Below, piece by piece: positions 1-6,763 of a stretch of DNA of 12,776 nucleotides. Position 1 is the stretch's first letter, and every line of letters begins with the position of its first letter. The position numbers and the translations under genes were made by a program. The notes under the pieces were generated by a model. The model did not search any database and was not told the origin of the DNA. It worked only from the letters and a program-made list of their open reading frames with translations. This stretch comes from a bacterium (GTDB lineage: Bacteria; Blakebacterota; Blakebacteria; Blakebacterales; Blakebacteraceae). Location: contig JALGWK010000016.1 in assembly GCA_025774205.1 (NCBI GenBank), positions 1-12,776 on the forward strand, given 5' to 3'.

Positions 1-1
1 C

Positions 2-1393
2 TTCATCTGGTCGGTTCCACTGCTGATCCTCGAGATGGGGATGGGAAAGAAAACCCGGAAAGGGCTCGTGGGCTCGTTCACCGACCTGATCGGCGAACGG
101 TTCGCCTGGATGGGTGGTTTCGTAGCCGCCGTCACCACCTTCATCATGTTCTACTACTCGGTGGTGGCCGGCTGGTGCCTCCGCTATTTCATATCGGCTG
201 TCGGCGGCAGATGGCTCACCAGGGTCCATCATACCGAGGCCACGATCGACCTGGCGCGCATGACCGACCCGGTGGCCGCGCAGCAATCCTTCGAATCGTT
301 CGCCACATCCGGTTGGGCGGTACCCTTTCATTTGCTGGCGATCGGCATCTGCGCGTGGATCGTCTACAAGGGCGTGGTCAACGGCATCGAACGGGCGAAC
401 CGCGTCCTGATCCCGATCCTTGCCATCATGCTGCTGGTCGCGGCGGTCCGGGCCCTGACCCTGCCCGGAGCCGAAAAGGGTCTCCAGTTCATGTTCCACA
501 TCGACTGGAGCAGCCTCTCCGACTATCGCATCTGGCTTGAAGGCCTGACCCAGTCGGCCTGGTCGACCGGTGCCGGCTGGGGCCTGCTCCTGACCTATGC
601 GGTCTATACCCGGGAGAAGGAAGATACCGTCAAGAACTGTCTGATCGTGGGGCTCGGGAACAACAGCATGAGCATGCTGGCCGCCCTGGCCGTACTGCCG
701 ACGGTGTTTGCCTCGTTCCCCACCTTCCAGGATGCCTTCGAGGTAGCCACCTTCAGCGGACCGGCGGCGACCGGCCTCACCTTTGTCTGGATTCCGATCC
801 TCTTCGGCAAACTGCCCTTCGGACAGTTCTTCAGCGCTGTCTTCTTCCTGGCGCTCTCCGCGGCAGCCCTCTCCAGCCTCATCGCCATGGTGGAACTTGC
901 CACCAGGGTTCTGATCGACTTCGGCATGAAGCGGCAGAAGGCCATCAAGGTCGTCTTCGCGGCGGCCTTCGTCGGAGGGATTCCGAGCGCACTGAGCCTG
1001 GGATTCTTCGTGAACCAGGACTGGGCCTGGGGGCTCGGTTTGATGGTCAGCGGCGGGATATTCGCGTTCGCCGCCATCAAGTACGGACTCTCCCGGGTCC
1101 GGATAGAACTCATCAACCTGCCCGGCAACGAGATCCACCTCGGGCGCTGGTTCAACAGTCTCTTCGGCGTGCTGGTACCGGCCGAATTCACGGTCCTCAT
1201 CAGCTGGTGGGCTATCCGTTCATTCGGCTGGGCCGACAAGTGGTGGAATCCTTTCGCTGCCGAGAGCCTTGGCACCTGCCTCTTCCAGTGGGGCCTGGCC
1301 GTCATTGTGCTGATGGCATTCAACAACCGGATGGTCGCGCTCCTGCGGAATGCCGGAGGGGCACCAGTGCTCGAGGAAGGAGTTCCCCTGTGA
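2..1393 (+). CDS. Sodium-dependent transporter, neurotransmitter:sodium symporter (NSS/SNF) family, 5'-truncated by the window edge
   Basis: This is an inner-membrane secondary transporter that probably imports an amino acid or other small organic solute with Na+; the substrate cannot be read from the sequence. The reading frame is open from base 2. The codons before the first ATG (base 35) read FIWSVPLLILE and run into EMGMGKKTRKG, matching the end of TM2 and the following loop of NSS proteins, so base 35 is internal and the true start lies upstream. About 463 codons remain; TM1, with part of the Na+ site, is missing. Visible hydrophobic segments include FYYSVVAGWCLRYF (TM3), a TM4-TM5 pair, and TM6 with the STGAGWG break typical of the unwound substrate-site helix. 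A TM7 segment contains GLGNNSMSMLAALAVLP, and several more spans follow. The stop overlaps the next small gene by 4 bases. Family assignment is firm; substrate is unknown. Confidence 0.9.
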   Translation, partial: FIWSVPLLILEMGMGKKTRKGLVGSFTDLIGERFAWMGGFVAAVTTFIMFYYSVVAGWCLRYFISAVGGRWLTRVHHTEATIDLARMTDPVAAQQSFESFATSGWAVPFHLLAIGICAWIVYKGVVNGIERANRVLIPILAIMLLVAAVRALTLPGAEKGLQFMFHIDWSSLSDYRIWLEGLTQSAWSTGAGWGLLLTYAVYTREKEDTVKNCLIVGLGNNSMSMLAALAVLPTVFASFPTFQDAFEVATFSGPAATGLTFVWIPILFGKLPFGQFFSAVFFLALSAAALSSLIAMVELATRVLIDFGMKRQKAIKVVFAAAFVGGIPSALSLGFFVNQDWAWGLGLMVSGGIFAFAAIKYGLSRVRIELINLPGNEIHLGRWFNSLFGVLVPAEFTVLISWWAIRSFGWADKWWNPFAAESLGTCLFQWGLAVIVLMAFNNRMVALLRNAGGAPVLEEGVPL

Positions 1394-1512
1394 CACTCGA
1401 CAGTATCATCACCATGGTGATCATCCTGGGAGGTGTCTGGGGTGGATTCCTCTTCCTGCTCCTTCGGACCGTCCGCGTCGATGAGGGTGAAGACAGGCCG
1501 GATTATTCCTGA
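1390..1512 (+). CDS. Small single-span membrane peptide, MetS-like NSS transporter small subunit
   Basis: A 40-residue peptide starting at GTG, which overlaps the transporter stop as GTGA. A strong Shine-Dalgarno (GAGGAAGGAG, 1373-1382) lies 7 bases upstream. The layout is a short polar N-terminus, one hydrophobic span at about residues 5-25 (IITMVIILGGVWGGFLFLLL), then a basic RTVR stop-transfer motif and a charged tail ending RPDYS. Tiny one-helix partners encoded just after NSS transporters are known, for example MetS with MetP in Corynebacterium glutamicum. The size, GGxWGGF helix and coupling fit that type, so a role as accessory subunit of the upstream transporter is inferred. An internal ATG at 1414 is less likely because it would cut into the helix. 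No primary sequence identity to MetS could be tested here. Confidence 0.75.
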   Translation: MTLDSIITMVIILGGVWGGFLFLLLRTVRVDEGEDRPDYS

Positions 1513-1525
1513 ATCGGCACTGCGG

Positions 1526-1554
1526 TTGACCCTCCGCCGACATCGACGTATCTT
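1526..1554 (+). promoter_or_regulatory. Sigma-70 type promoter of the hrcA operon
   Basis: TTGACC (1526-1531) and TATCTT (1549-1554) are separated by exactly 17 bases, matching the -35 and -10 consensus at 5/6 and 4/6 positions. The expected transcription start is at about 1561, the first base of the CIRCE element, which is where HrcA would block initiation. The leader to hrcA would be about 95 bases. The start site is predicted only. Confidence 0.75.
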
Positions 1555-1560
1555 GGGCTC

Positions 1561-1587
1561 TTAGCACTCAGCATATGAGAGTGCTAA
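1561..1587 (+). promoter_or_regulatory. CIRCE operator (HrcA binding site)
   Basis: A perfect inverted repeat, TTAGCACTC, then 9 bases, then GAGTGCTAA, identical to the CIRCE consensus in both arms and spacer length. It begins where transcription is predicted to start and lies 68 bases before hrcA. HrcA dimers are known to bind this element and repress heat-shock operons, with activity depending on the GroE chaperonin in studied bacteria. Here it implies autoregulation of hrcA and heat-inducible expression of the genes behind it. Confidence 0.97.
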
Positions 1588-1655
1588 CGTGAGGCCAGTA
1601 ACCGGTCCCGTCGCTACCACCACCGTTCGGACGATGCCCGAAGCAGAGGGAAGGC

Positions 1656-2741
1656 ATGACTGACAGATCCCTCACAGAGCGTGAACGCACCATCCTGAGT
1701 CTCGTGGTCCAGTCGTATATCCACGACTGCTCCCCGGTCGGCTCCCGGACACTGGTGCGCCGTTTCGTACTCGATCTTTCTCCGGCCACGATCCGCAACA
1801 CCATGAACGATCTTGAGGAGGCCGGCCTGCTGGTGCAGCCTCATACCAGCGCCGGACGGATCCCGACCAGTCTCGGATACCGGATGTACGTCGATGAACT
1901 CATGGCTCCGCGCCCTCTGAGCCGCAAGGAGCGCGCTGCCATCCGGGACGCCGTGGTGGGAGATCAGGGGGGACTCGTCCGGGATGCCGCGTCGGTCCTC
2001 GATCAAACCGTAAGAGCCCTGGGTGATCTCTCCCGACTCCTCGCCGTCAGCCTCGAGCCCCGACTCGACCTGGGGACCTTCGAGAAGATCGAACTGGTCA
2101 GCCTCGGAGCCGGCAAGATCCTGGTGGTCCTGACCATCGAGAAAGGTTTCCTGCGGACAATCGTCCTGGAGCTGGAAGTCGCCGTGCCGGCCGAGAGTCT
2201 GCATGAGACAGCCACGCTCCTGAACGAACGCCTGTCGGGACTGCCGATGAAGATCATCAGGGAATCGGTGCACGAACGCATGCGGGACGTATCGATCGGT
2301 GACCCGAAGATCCTGAAACTGATCGTCAACAACAGCGAGGACATCTTCTCCACCTCCAATGAGGACGAGGGGATCCACTACTGGGGTACCCCGAACATTC
2401 TCGCCCAGCCTGAATTCGCTGATCGTGAACGTATGGTCTCACTGATGGGCGCCCTGGAGAAGAAGGAGATCATCCTCAGGGTCCTGGGAGGACAGAGTCA
2501 GCAGGATGGAGTGACCATCACCATCGGGGAAGAACATCCCGACGGTGAGATCGAATTCTGCAGCATCGTCGCCTCACCCTATCGCGTGGGTGAGGTCTCG
2601 GGCAGCCTGGGAGTGCTTGGTCCCACGCGGATGGAGTATTCGAAACTGGTCAGCATCGTGGACTATACCGCCAGGATCGTAAGCGAAGCGCTCGGCGAAA
2701 GCGCGGATGATGAGGAAGATCAACCGGAAGATGACGCCTGA
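1656..2741 (+). CDS. hrcA: Heat-inducible transcription repressor HrcA
   Basis: A 361-residue cytoplasmic DNA-binding repressor of CIRCE-controlled chaperone operons, slightly longer than the usual 340-350. The N-terminal winged helix (about residues 1-80) shows the family pattern: LTERERTILSLVVQSYI, PVGSRTLVRRF, LSPATIRNTMNDLEEAGLL and HTSAGRIPTSLGYRMYVD. The middle contains the GAF-like and inserted domains, and late segments such as IGEEHPDG and YRVGEVSGSLGVLGPTRMEYSKL are typical of the C-terminal half. The ATG at 1656 is preceded by AGAGGGAAGG (1645-1654), which fixes the start. The last 15 residues (347-361) form a strongly acidic tail with nine Asp/Glu, which looks like an extension. 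It is the first gene after the CIRCE promoter, so it should repress itself. The stop lies 17 bases before grpE. Confidence 0.97.
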   Translation: MTDRSLTERERTILSLVVQSYIHDCSPVGSRTLVRRFVLDLSPATIRNTMNDLEEAGLLVQPHTSAGRIPTSLGYRMYVDELMAPRPLSRKERAAIRDAVVGDQGGLVRDAASVLDQTVRALGDLSRLLAVSLEPRLDLGTFEKIELVSLGAGKILVVLTIEKGFLRTIVLELEVAVPAESLHETATLLNERLSGLPMKIIRESVHERMRDVSIGDPKILKLIVNNSEDIFSTSNEDEGIHYWGTPNILAQPEFADRERMVSLMGALEKKEIILRVLGGQSQQDGVTITIGEEHPDGEIEFCSIVASPYRVGEVSGSLGVLGPTRMEYSKLVSIVDYTARIVSEALGESADDEEDQPEDDA

Positions 2742-2758
2742 TCGGAAGGAATGAGTCC

Positions 2759-3316
2759 GTGTCGAAACAGGAAAAAATGCGGGACGAGCAGCAGGAGCCG
2801 GACTCTGAGGAGATCCTCCCGGCCGGGGAAGAACTCGCCGATGATACCGGGGCACCGGAGGAGCCGCAGCTGGCAGAACTTCAGGATCGACTGCTCCGCG
2901 TCTCGGCCGAGTTCGAGAACTACAAGAAGCGTCGCCAGCGGGAATCCATGGATCTTCTCCGTTTCGGACATGAAGCCCTGTTACGTGATCTTCTGCCCGT
3001 CATCGATTCATTCGAACGGGCCATCTCCTCGAGCGAGGGTACCCGCGATTACGACGCCTTCCACGACGGCATCCTCCTGATCCTGCAGCAGCTTCACGAA
3101 GTACTCAACAATGCGGGGGTGGAGCGGATTTCTCCCGACGGAGAGCTGTTCGATCCGAACTGGCATGAAGCGGTGGGGGTCTGTTCCCATGACGAGATCG
3201 CGCCTGATCATGTGGCCACGGTGGTTGAAACGGGTTACCGACTGCACGATCGGGTGATCCGGCCGGCACGGGTCATGGTCGTGAGGCATGCCGCCGGTAA
3301 TGAGGAGAGCGCCTGA
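2759..3316 (+). CDS. grpE: Nucleotide exchange factor GrpE
   Basis: A 185-residue cytoplasmic cochaperone that releases ADP from DnaK (Hsp70) in the refolding cycle. The start is GTG, with GGAAGGA (2744-2750) 8 bases upstream; a nearer ATG at 2751 is out of frame. Residues 1-37 are acidic and probably disordered. The long dimerising helix follows, containing LQDRLLRVSAEFENYKKRRQ (from about residue 41). The C-terminal beta-wing carries the GrpE signature: FDPNWHEAVGV, then VVETGYRLHDRVIRPARVMVV near the end. It sits between hrcA and dnaJ with no dnaK in the set, so its DnaK partner must be encoded elsewhere. Length is normal (E. coli 197). Its stop is only 3 bases before dnaJ, so the two are probably cotranslated. 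Confidence 0.97.
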   Translation: MSKQEKMRDEQQEPDSEEILPAGEELADDTGAPEEPQLAELQDRLLRVSAEFENYKKRRQRESMDLLRFGHEALLRDLLPVIDSFERAISSSEGTRDYDAFHDGILLILQQLHEVLNNAGVERISPDGELFDPNWHEAVGVCSHDEIAPDHVATVVETGYRLHDRVIRPARVMVVRHAAGNEESA

Positions 3317-3319
3317 TCG

Positions 3320-4453
3320 ATGGCGAAGCGTGATTACTATGAGGTGCTGAGGGTTGCGAAGACCGCAGACACCGAGGAGATCAAGAAGGCCTACCGGAAG
3401 CTCGCTCTCGAGTACCATCCCGACAAGAATCCGGGTGACAGCGACGCGGAGGAGAAATTCAAGGAAGCCACCGAAGCCTATGAGGTGCTGAAGGACGAAC
3501 AGAAGCGGGCCCAGTTTGACCGCTTCGGTCATCAGGCACCCGGCATGGGAGCGGGCGCGGGAGGTTTCGGATTCGATTTTGATATCTCCGATGCCATGAA
3601 CATTTTCTCCCGGGCTTTCGGCGGCGGCGGCGGCTTCGGTGGTTTCGATGACCTCTTCGGAGGCGGGATGAGAGGCGGTCGTCGGAGACGGAGCGTGAAC
3701 CGGGGCGGCAACCTCGAGGTGAAGCTCCCGCTTACACTTGAGGAAATTGCCGACGGCGTCACCAAGAAGGTCAGGATCAGGCGATGGGAGCAATGCGGCA
3801 CCTGTGAAGGCAGCGGCGCCAGGACCGGCTCGGAGGCGGTAACCTGCCAGACCTGCGGCGGTGCCGGTCAGGTACAACAGGTGACCCGGTCGATCTTCGG
3901 ACAGATGATGAACGTCACTACCTGTCCGACCTGCAAGGGTGAAGGAACGGTGATCACTGACCCCTGCCCGAAATGCAGCGGCACCGGCCGGGACAGATCG
4001 CAGGTCACCCTGTCGGTAAAGGTCCCGGCGGGAGTCTCCAGCGGCAACTACCTCACTCTCCAGAATGAAGGGAACAAGGGGCTGCGAGGCGGTCCCGCCG
4101 GCGATGTCATCGTTTTCATCGAGGAGAAAGCCCATCCCGAATTCATGCGGGAAGGGGATGAGCTCATCCTGGTCAAGCCTATCTCCTACGCCCGGGCGGT
4201 CCTCGGCGGAACGGTTGAAGTGCCGACCATCCATGGCACGGCGCGACTCAAGATCCCGGCGAAGAGCCGATCCGGGAAAGTACTCCGGATGCGGGGTGAG
4301 GGACTGCCGCACCTGAACGGCTTCGGCCGCGGAGACCTGCTGGTCGAGCTCTCGATTTTCATCCCCGAGAAGGTAGGATCGGCCGAGAGGAATCTGCTCG
4401 CGGAACTGGACAGTAATGAGCGTTTCCGACCCGACGACCAGGAGCCCGCATGA
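3320..4453 (+). CDS. dnaJ: Chaperone protein DnaJ (class I Hsp40)
   Basis: A 377-residue cytoplasmic J-protein that delivers substrates to DnaK and stimulates its ATPase. It has full type I architecture. The J domain (1-70) carries the essential HPD at residues 33-35. The Gly/Phe-rich linker (about 75-120) includes [16 protein letters not shown]. The zinc-binding domain has four CxxCxGxG repeats at about 159-166 (CGTCEGSG), 176-183 (CQTCGGAG), 202-209 (CPTCKGEG) and 216-223 (CPKCSGTG), all cysteines intact. The C-terminal substrate-binding domains include [20 protein letters not shown] and the [21 protein letters not shown] motif. GAGGAGAG at 3301-3308, inside the end of grpE, serves as the ribosome site for the ATG at 3320. 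The ATGA overlap with prmA indicates translational coupling. Confidence 0.98.
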   Translation: MAKRDYYEVLRVAKTADTEEIKKAYRKLALEYHPDKNPGDSDAEEKFKEATEAYEVLKDEQKRAQFDRFGHQAPGMGAGAGGFGFDFDISDAMNIFSRAFGGGGGFGGFDDLFGGGMRGGRRRRSVNRGGNLEVKLPLTLEEIADGVTKKVRIRRWEQCGTCEGSGARTGSEAVTCQTCGGAGQVQQVTRSIFGQMMNVTTCPTCKGEGTVITDPCPKCSGTGRDRSQVTLSVKVPAGVSSGNYLTLQNEGNKGLRGGPAGDVIVFIEEKAHPEFMREGDELILVKPISYARAVLGGTVEVPTIHGTARLKIPAKSRSGKVLRMRGEGLPHLNGFGRGDLLVELSIFIPEKVGSAERNLLAELDSNERFRPDDQEPA

Positions 4454-5346
4454 GCGAAGGCTGGGCTCGTCTCCGTCTGACCCTGCCGAATTCTTACGTG
4501 GACTGGGTCAGCGCCGAGGTCGTGGATTGGGGCGCCCCCGGGGTAGAGGTTCTCGACAGTGACGGTGCCGAGAAACCTGGCGCTCCCGGGCAGACAACCC
4601 TTCATATTTACTTTCCCGCCGATACCGCCGGTGTCTCACGGAATCGTCTGGCGACCTTCCTGCATCAGTTGGGTGAACAGGTCGAGCCGTTCGCGCTCAG
4701 TGAGGCTGAGCTGACACCGGAGGTCGACTGGGCGGAACAATGGCGCTATCACTTCCCACCCCTCGAGATAGGTGAACGGCTGCTCATCCTCCCGCCCTGG
4801 GAGCGGGAACGCGATCCCGGGCCGAGGATCCCGATCCTGCTGCAGCCCGGGATGGCCTTCGGTACGGGACACCATCCCACCACAACCCTCGTACTGGAGG
4901 AACTGGAACGTACGATCGGTTCCTCCCGTCATGGATCGGTACTCGACCTCGGGTGTGGCTCGGGGATCCTGGCCATGGGCGCCGTCGCGCTTGGAGCCGA
5001 TCGGGTTGTAGCAGTCGACTACGACCGTGATGCTGTTGAGGCGGCGCGGGCCAATGTAGAGATGAACGGTATGTCCGACCGGGTCCTCGTGATCCAGGCG
5101 AAATTCCCGGCGCTGCCTTCGGAGGCGACGTTCGACATCGTGCTGGCCAACGTCTACTTCACCTTTTTCAGGATGGAGAGTCAGGCCCTCAGTGAGGTGA
5201 TGGCACCGGGCAGCGTACTCCTGGCCTCCGGCCTGAGAGATGAAGAGGGGAATGCCGTGATCGATCAATTGCGCGCGGCCTCCTTCGAGGCCCGGATCAT
5301 CGACGAGTGTGACGGCTGGATCATCATCCGGGGAGTGAAAATGTGA
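4450..5346 (+). CDS. prmA: Ribosomal protein L11 methyltransferase PrmA
   Basis: A 298-residue SAM-dependent methyltransferase (E. coli PrmA is 293) expected to trimethylate lysines and the N-terminus of ribosomal protein L11. The N-terminal part (about 1-60) resembles the L11-recognition domain. The PrmA signature [13 protein letters not shown] is at residues 134-146. SAM-binding motif [10 protein letters not shown], is at 164-172, and an acidic motif II follows ([11 protein letters not shown]). The usual motif IV stretch DxVxANILA is read here as [12 protein letters not shown]: the Asn is kept but the following residues differ from the common form. It overlaps dnaJ (ATGA) and rsmE (GTGA) by 4 bases each. 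A location after dnaJ and before rsmE is a recurrent bacterial arrangement, which supports the call. A related protein-lysine methyltransferase is the main alternative. Confidence 0.9.
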   Translation: MSEGWARLRLTLPNSYVDWVSAEVVDWGAPGVEVLDSDGAEKPGAPGQTTLHIYFPADTAGVSRNRLATFLHQLGEQVEPFALSEAELTPEVDWAEQWRYHFPPLEIGERLLILPPWERERDPGPRIPILLQPGMAFGTGHHPTTTLVLEELERTIGSSRHGSVLDLGCGSGILAMGAVALGADRVVAVDYDRDAVEAARANVEMNGMSDRVLVIQAKFPALPSEATFDIVLANVYFTFFRMESQALSEVMAPGSVLLASGLRDEEGNAVIDQLRAASFEARIIDECDGWIIIRGVKM

Positions 5347-6074
5347 GCGGGATCGAGTGCGTCCTCTTCACGGCCGGAGGCCCCGGACCGGAGGTCGGAG
5401 AGGAGATCGTGCTCTCGGCCGAAGAGAGCCACCATGCCGTACGCGTCCGTCGGCTCAGGGCGGGAGACATGGTCTGGGCAGTCAGCGGCACCGGTACAGC
5501 CTGTCACTGCCGTCTGCAGGAAGCCGATCCCCGGGAAGCCAGCCTGCTGGTCGTGGAGAACGAGCCTCGATGGCGTGAACCCGATCGGGAGGTGACTCTC
5601 TACCAGGGACTTATCCGTTCCGGTCACCTCGAGCAGATCGTGGAACAGGGTACGGCGATCGGCATGACGGGCATGACACCACTTGTCACCGAACGAGTGG
5701 AGCGGCATGGTGTCCGCACCGATCGACTGCGCCGTCTCGCGCGCGAGGCTGTCAAGCAGTGCGGACGGGGCCGGATCCCGGTCATCGATGAGCCGATGTC
5801 ATGGGAAGAATTTCTGAAGAGACGGAATGATGAACTGCTGCTCGTCGCCGATTCGGGAGCGGAGGAGGGTCTGTCACATTTCGTCCATTCGGCCAGGATG
5901 CCGGAGAAGGGTGGTATCGGACTGCTGATCGGACCTGAAGGTGGTCTCACAGACGCCGAGTTGACCGCTGTCACTGCCGTTGGCGGTATTCCGGTCCATC
6001 TGGGAGTCCGCCGCCTGAGAAGCGAGACAGCTGCAGCTGTTTCGCTCTCACTGCTGCTTATTGGTACTGCCTGA
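5343..6074 (+). CDS. rsmE: 16S rRNA (uracil(1498)-N3)-methyltransferase RsmE
   Basis: A 243-residue SPOUT-class methyltransferase that makes m3U1498 in 16S rRNA of the small subunit. The N-terminal PUA-like domain shows the HHAVRVRRLRAGDMV motif typical of RsmE (around residues 29-43). The knotted SAM-binding domain has LYQGLIRSGHLEQIVEQGTAIG, where other members usually read 'K' in place of RSGH. It also has GPEGG (197-201, followed by LTDAELTAV) and LGVRRLRSETAAAVSL (from residue 220), equivalent to the usual LGxRILRxETA. The start is GTG, overlapping the prmA stop as GTGA; GGGGAG lies just upstream. It is the last gene of the first block and is followed by a 230-base gap. Its length is normal (E. 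coli 243). Confidence 0.95.
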   Translation: MSGIECVLFTAGGPGPEVGEEIVLSAEESHHAVRVRRLRAGDMVWAVSGTGTACHCRLQEADPREASLLVVENEPRWREPDREVTLYQGLIRSGHLEQIVEQGTAIGMTGMTPLVTERVERHGVRTDRLRRLAREAVKQCGRGRIPVIDEPMSWEEFLKRRNDELLLVADSGAEEGLSHFVHSARMPEKGGIGLLIGPEGGLTDAELTAVTAVGGIPVHLGVRRLRSETAAAVSLSLLLIGTA

Positions 6075-6150
6075 CTCAATTTCACGCTATCTGCATCTTC
6101 CCCGCATAACGGTTGCGCCCGGTCCGGACCCATCTCCCGGTCGTCCGCAG

Positions 6151-6273
6151 ATGCGCCGCACATAATAAAGACCTTGCGTTTCATACCTTTTTGTCTCTTT
6201 TTCTCCACCCACACGACCGCTGCGGCGCATATGAGGCACAGCGATGGTGAAAAGTCAGCGAAATCGCGCCGCA
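6151..6273 (+). repeat. Three-armed inverted repeat in the rsmE-yqeY gap (possible leader structure)
   Basis: The gap 6075-6304 is the only non-coding stretch above 200 bases. ATGCGCCGCA (6151-6160) is the exact reverse complement of TGCGGCGCAT (6221-6230). A third copy, GCGCCGCAG (6266-6274), also pairs with CTGCGGCGC (6220-6228). The middle arm could therefore pair upstream (60-base loop) or downstream (37-base loop), but not both. A pyrimidine run rich in T (6187-6206) lies in the first loop, and a 10-base palindrome GGTCCGGACC is at 6121-6130. I see no convincing -35/-10 pair and no hairpin directly followed by a T run, so neither a promoter nor a terminator is called. A leader of the yqeY-rpoD transcript, or protein-binding sites, are both possible; function is inferred only. 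Confidence 0.5.
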
Positions 6274-6304
6274 GACCGCACCTGACTCCTGCCCGGGAGG
6301 GTCG

Positions 6305-6763
6305 ATGTCCAGCCTTGAAGAGACGCTTAAGCAGGACCTTATAGCATCACTCAAGCAGGGCGACCAGGACAGCACCAACGCCCTCAGATTCCTGATTTCG
6401 CAGATCCAGTACGCCCGGATTGAGAAACAGGAAGATCTCACCGACGATGATGTCATGGCTGTCCTGGTGAAACAGGCCAAGGGACGTCGTGAGTCGATCG
6501 AGGCTTTCCAGGCGGGGGGCCGCGATGATCTGGCCGAAAAGGAACAGAGAGACCTGGCCGTAATCGAGCGCTACCTGCCGGAACTGCTCGGTGAGGATGA
6601 AATCCGGAACGTGATCCGCGAGATCATCAGCGCTGAAGAGTTCAGCGGACCGGCCGACATTGGACGATTGATGAAAGGTGCCATGACCCGGCTCAAGGGT
6701 CAGGCCGACGGTAAACTGGTCAATCGACTGGCTGGTGAAGAACTCCAGCGGAACGCTGAGTGA
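6305..6763 (+). CDS. yqeY: YqeY/GatB-domain family protein
   Basis: A 152-residue cytoplasmic protein of the YqeY family, related to the C-terminal tRNA-binding domain of the amidotransferase subunit GatB. The exact role is not established; it is often found beside rpsU and dnaG. The sequence follows the family throughout: the N-terminal helix LKQDLIASLKQGDQ, then LRFLISQIQYARIEK and VLVKQAKGRRESIEAFQ. These lead to AEKEQRDLAVIERYLPELL and a C-terminal part with GRLMKGAMTRLKGQADGKLVNRL, the usual end motif. ATG at 6305 has GGGAGG (6295-6300) 4 bases upstream, a rather short spacing. It opens the second gene block, and its stop overlaps mutS2 by 4 bases (GTGA). A transcription start within the preceding gap is likely but not seen. 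Confidence 0.93.
   Translation: MSSLEETLKQDLIASLKQGDQDSTNALRFLISQIQYARIEKQEDLTDDDVMAVLVKQAKGRRESIEAFQAGGRDDLAEKEQRDLAVIERYLPELLGEDEIRNVIREIISAEEFSGPADIGRLMKGAMTRLKGQADGKLVNRLAGEELQRNAE

Noticed and set aside
35-37. ATG at 35 as the true start of the transporter
   Set aside because: The frame upstream to base 2 is open and encodes conserved TM2 residues of the NSS family, so the start lies before the window.
1414-1512. ATG at 1414 as the start of the small membrane peptide
   Set aside because: It would remove the N-terminal part of the membrane helix, while the GTG at 1390 has a strong ribosome site and a coupled overlap.
3008-4312. A 434-codon open frame on the minus strand opposite grpE and dnaJ
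   Set aside because: It lies fully antisense to well-conserved DnaJ and GrpE sequence, has no credible start context and gives a low-complexity product.
6121-6130. Palindrome GGTCCGGACC as an operator or restriction-related site
   Set aside because: It is a single 10-base palindrome in GC-rich DNA with no second copy or promoter context, so there is not enough to call it.
6161-6213. CATAAT at 6161 and the T-rich run at 6187-6206 as promoter or terminator
   Set aside because: No acceptable -35 lies 16-18 bases before CATAAT, and no GC-rich hairpin directly precedes the T run.
6231-6344. A 37-codon Arg-rich frame starting at ATG 6231, considered as a remnant rpsU
   Set aside because: It has no Shine-Dalgarno, overlaps the start of yqeY, and lacks the conserved bS21 pattern. 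Its basic character follows from GC-rich codons.
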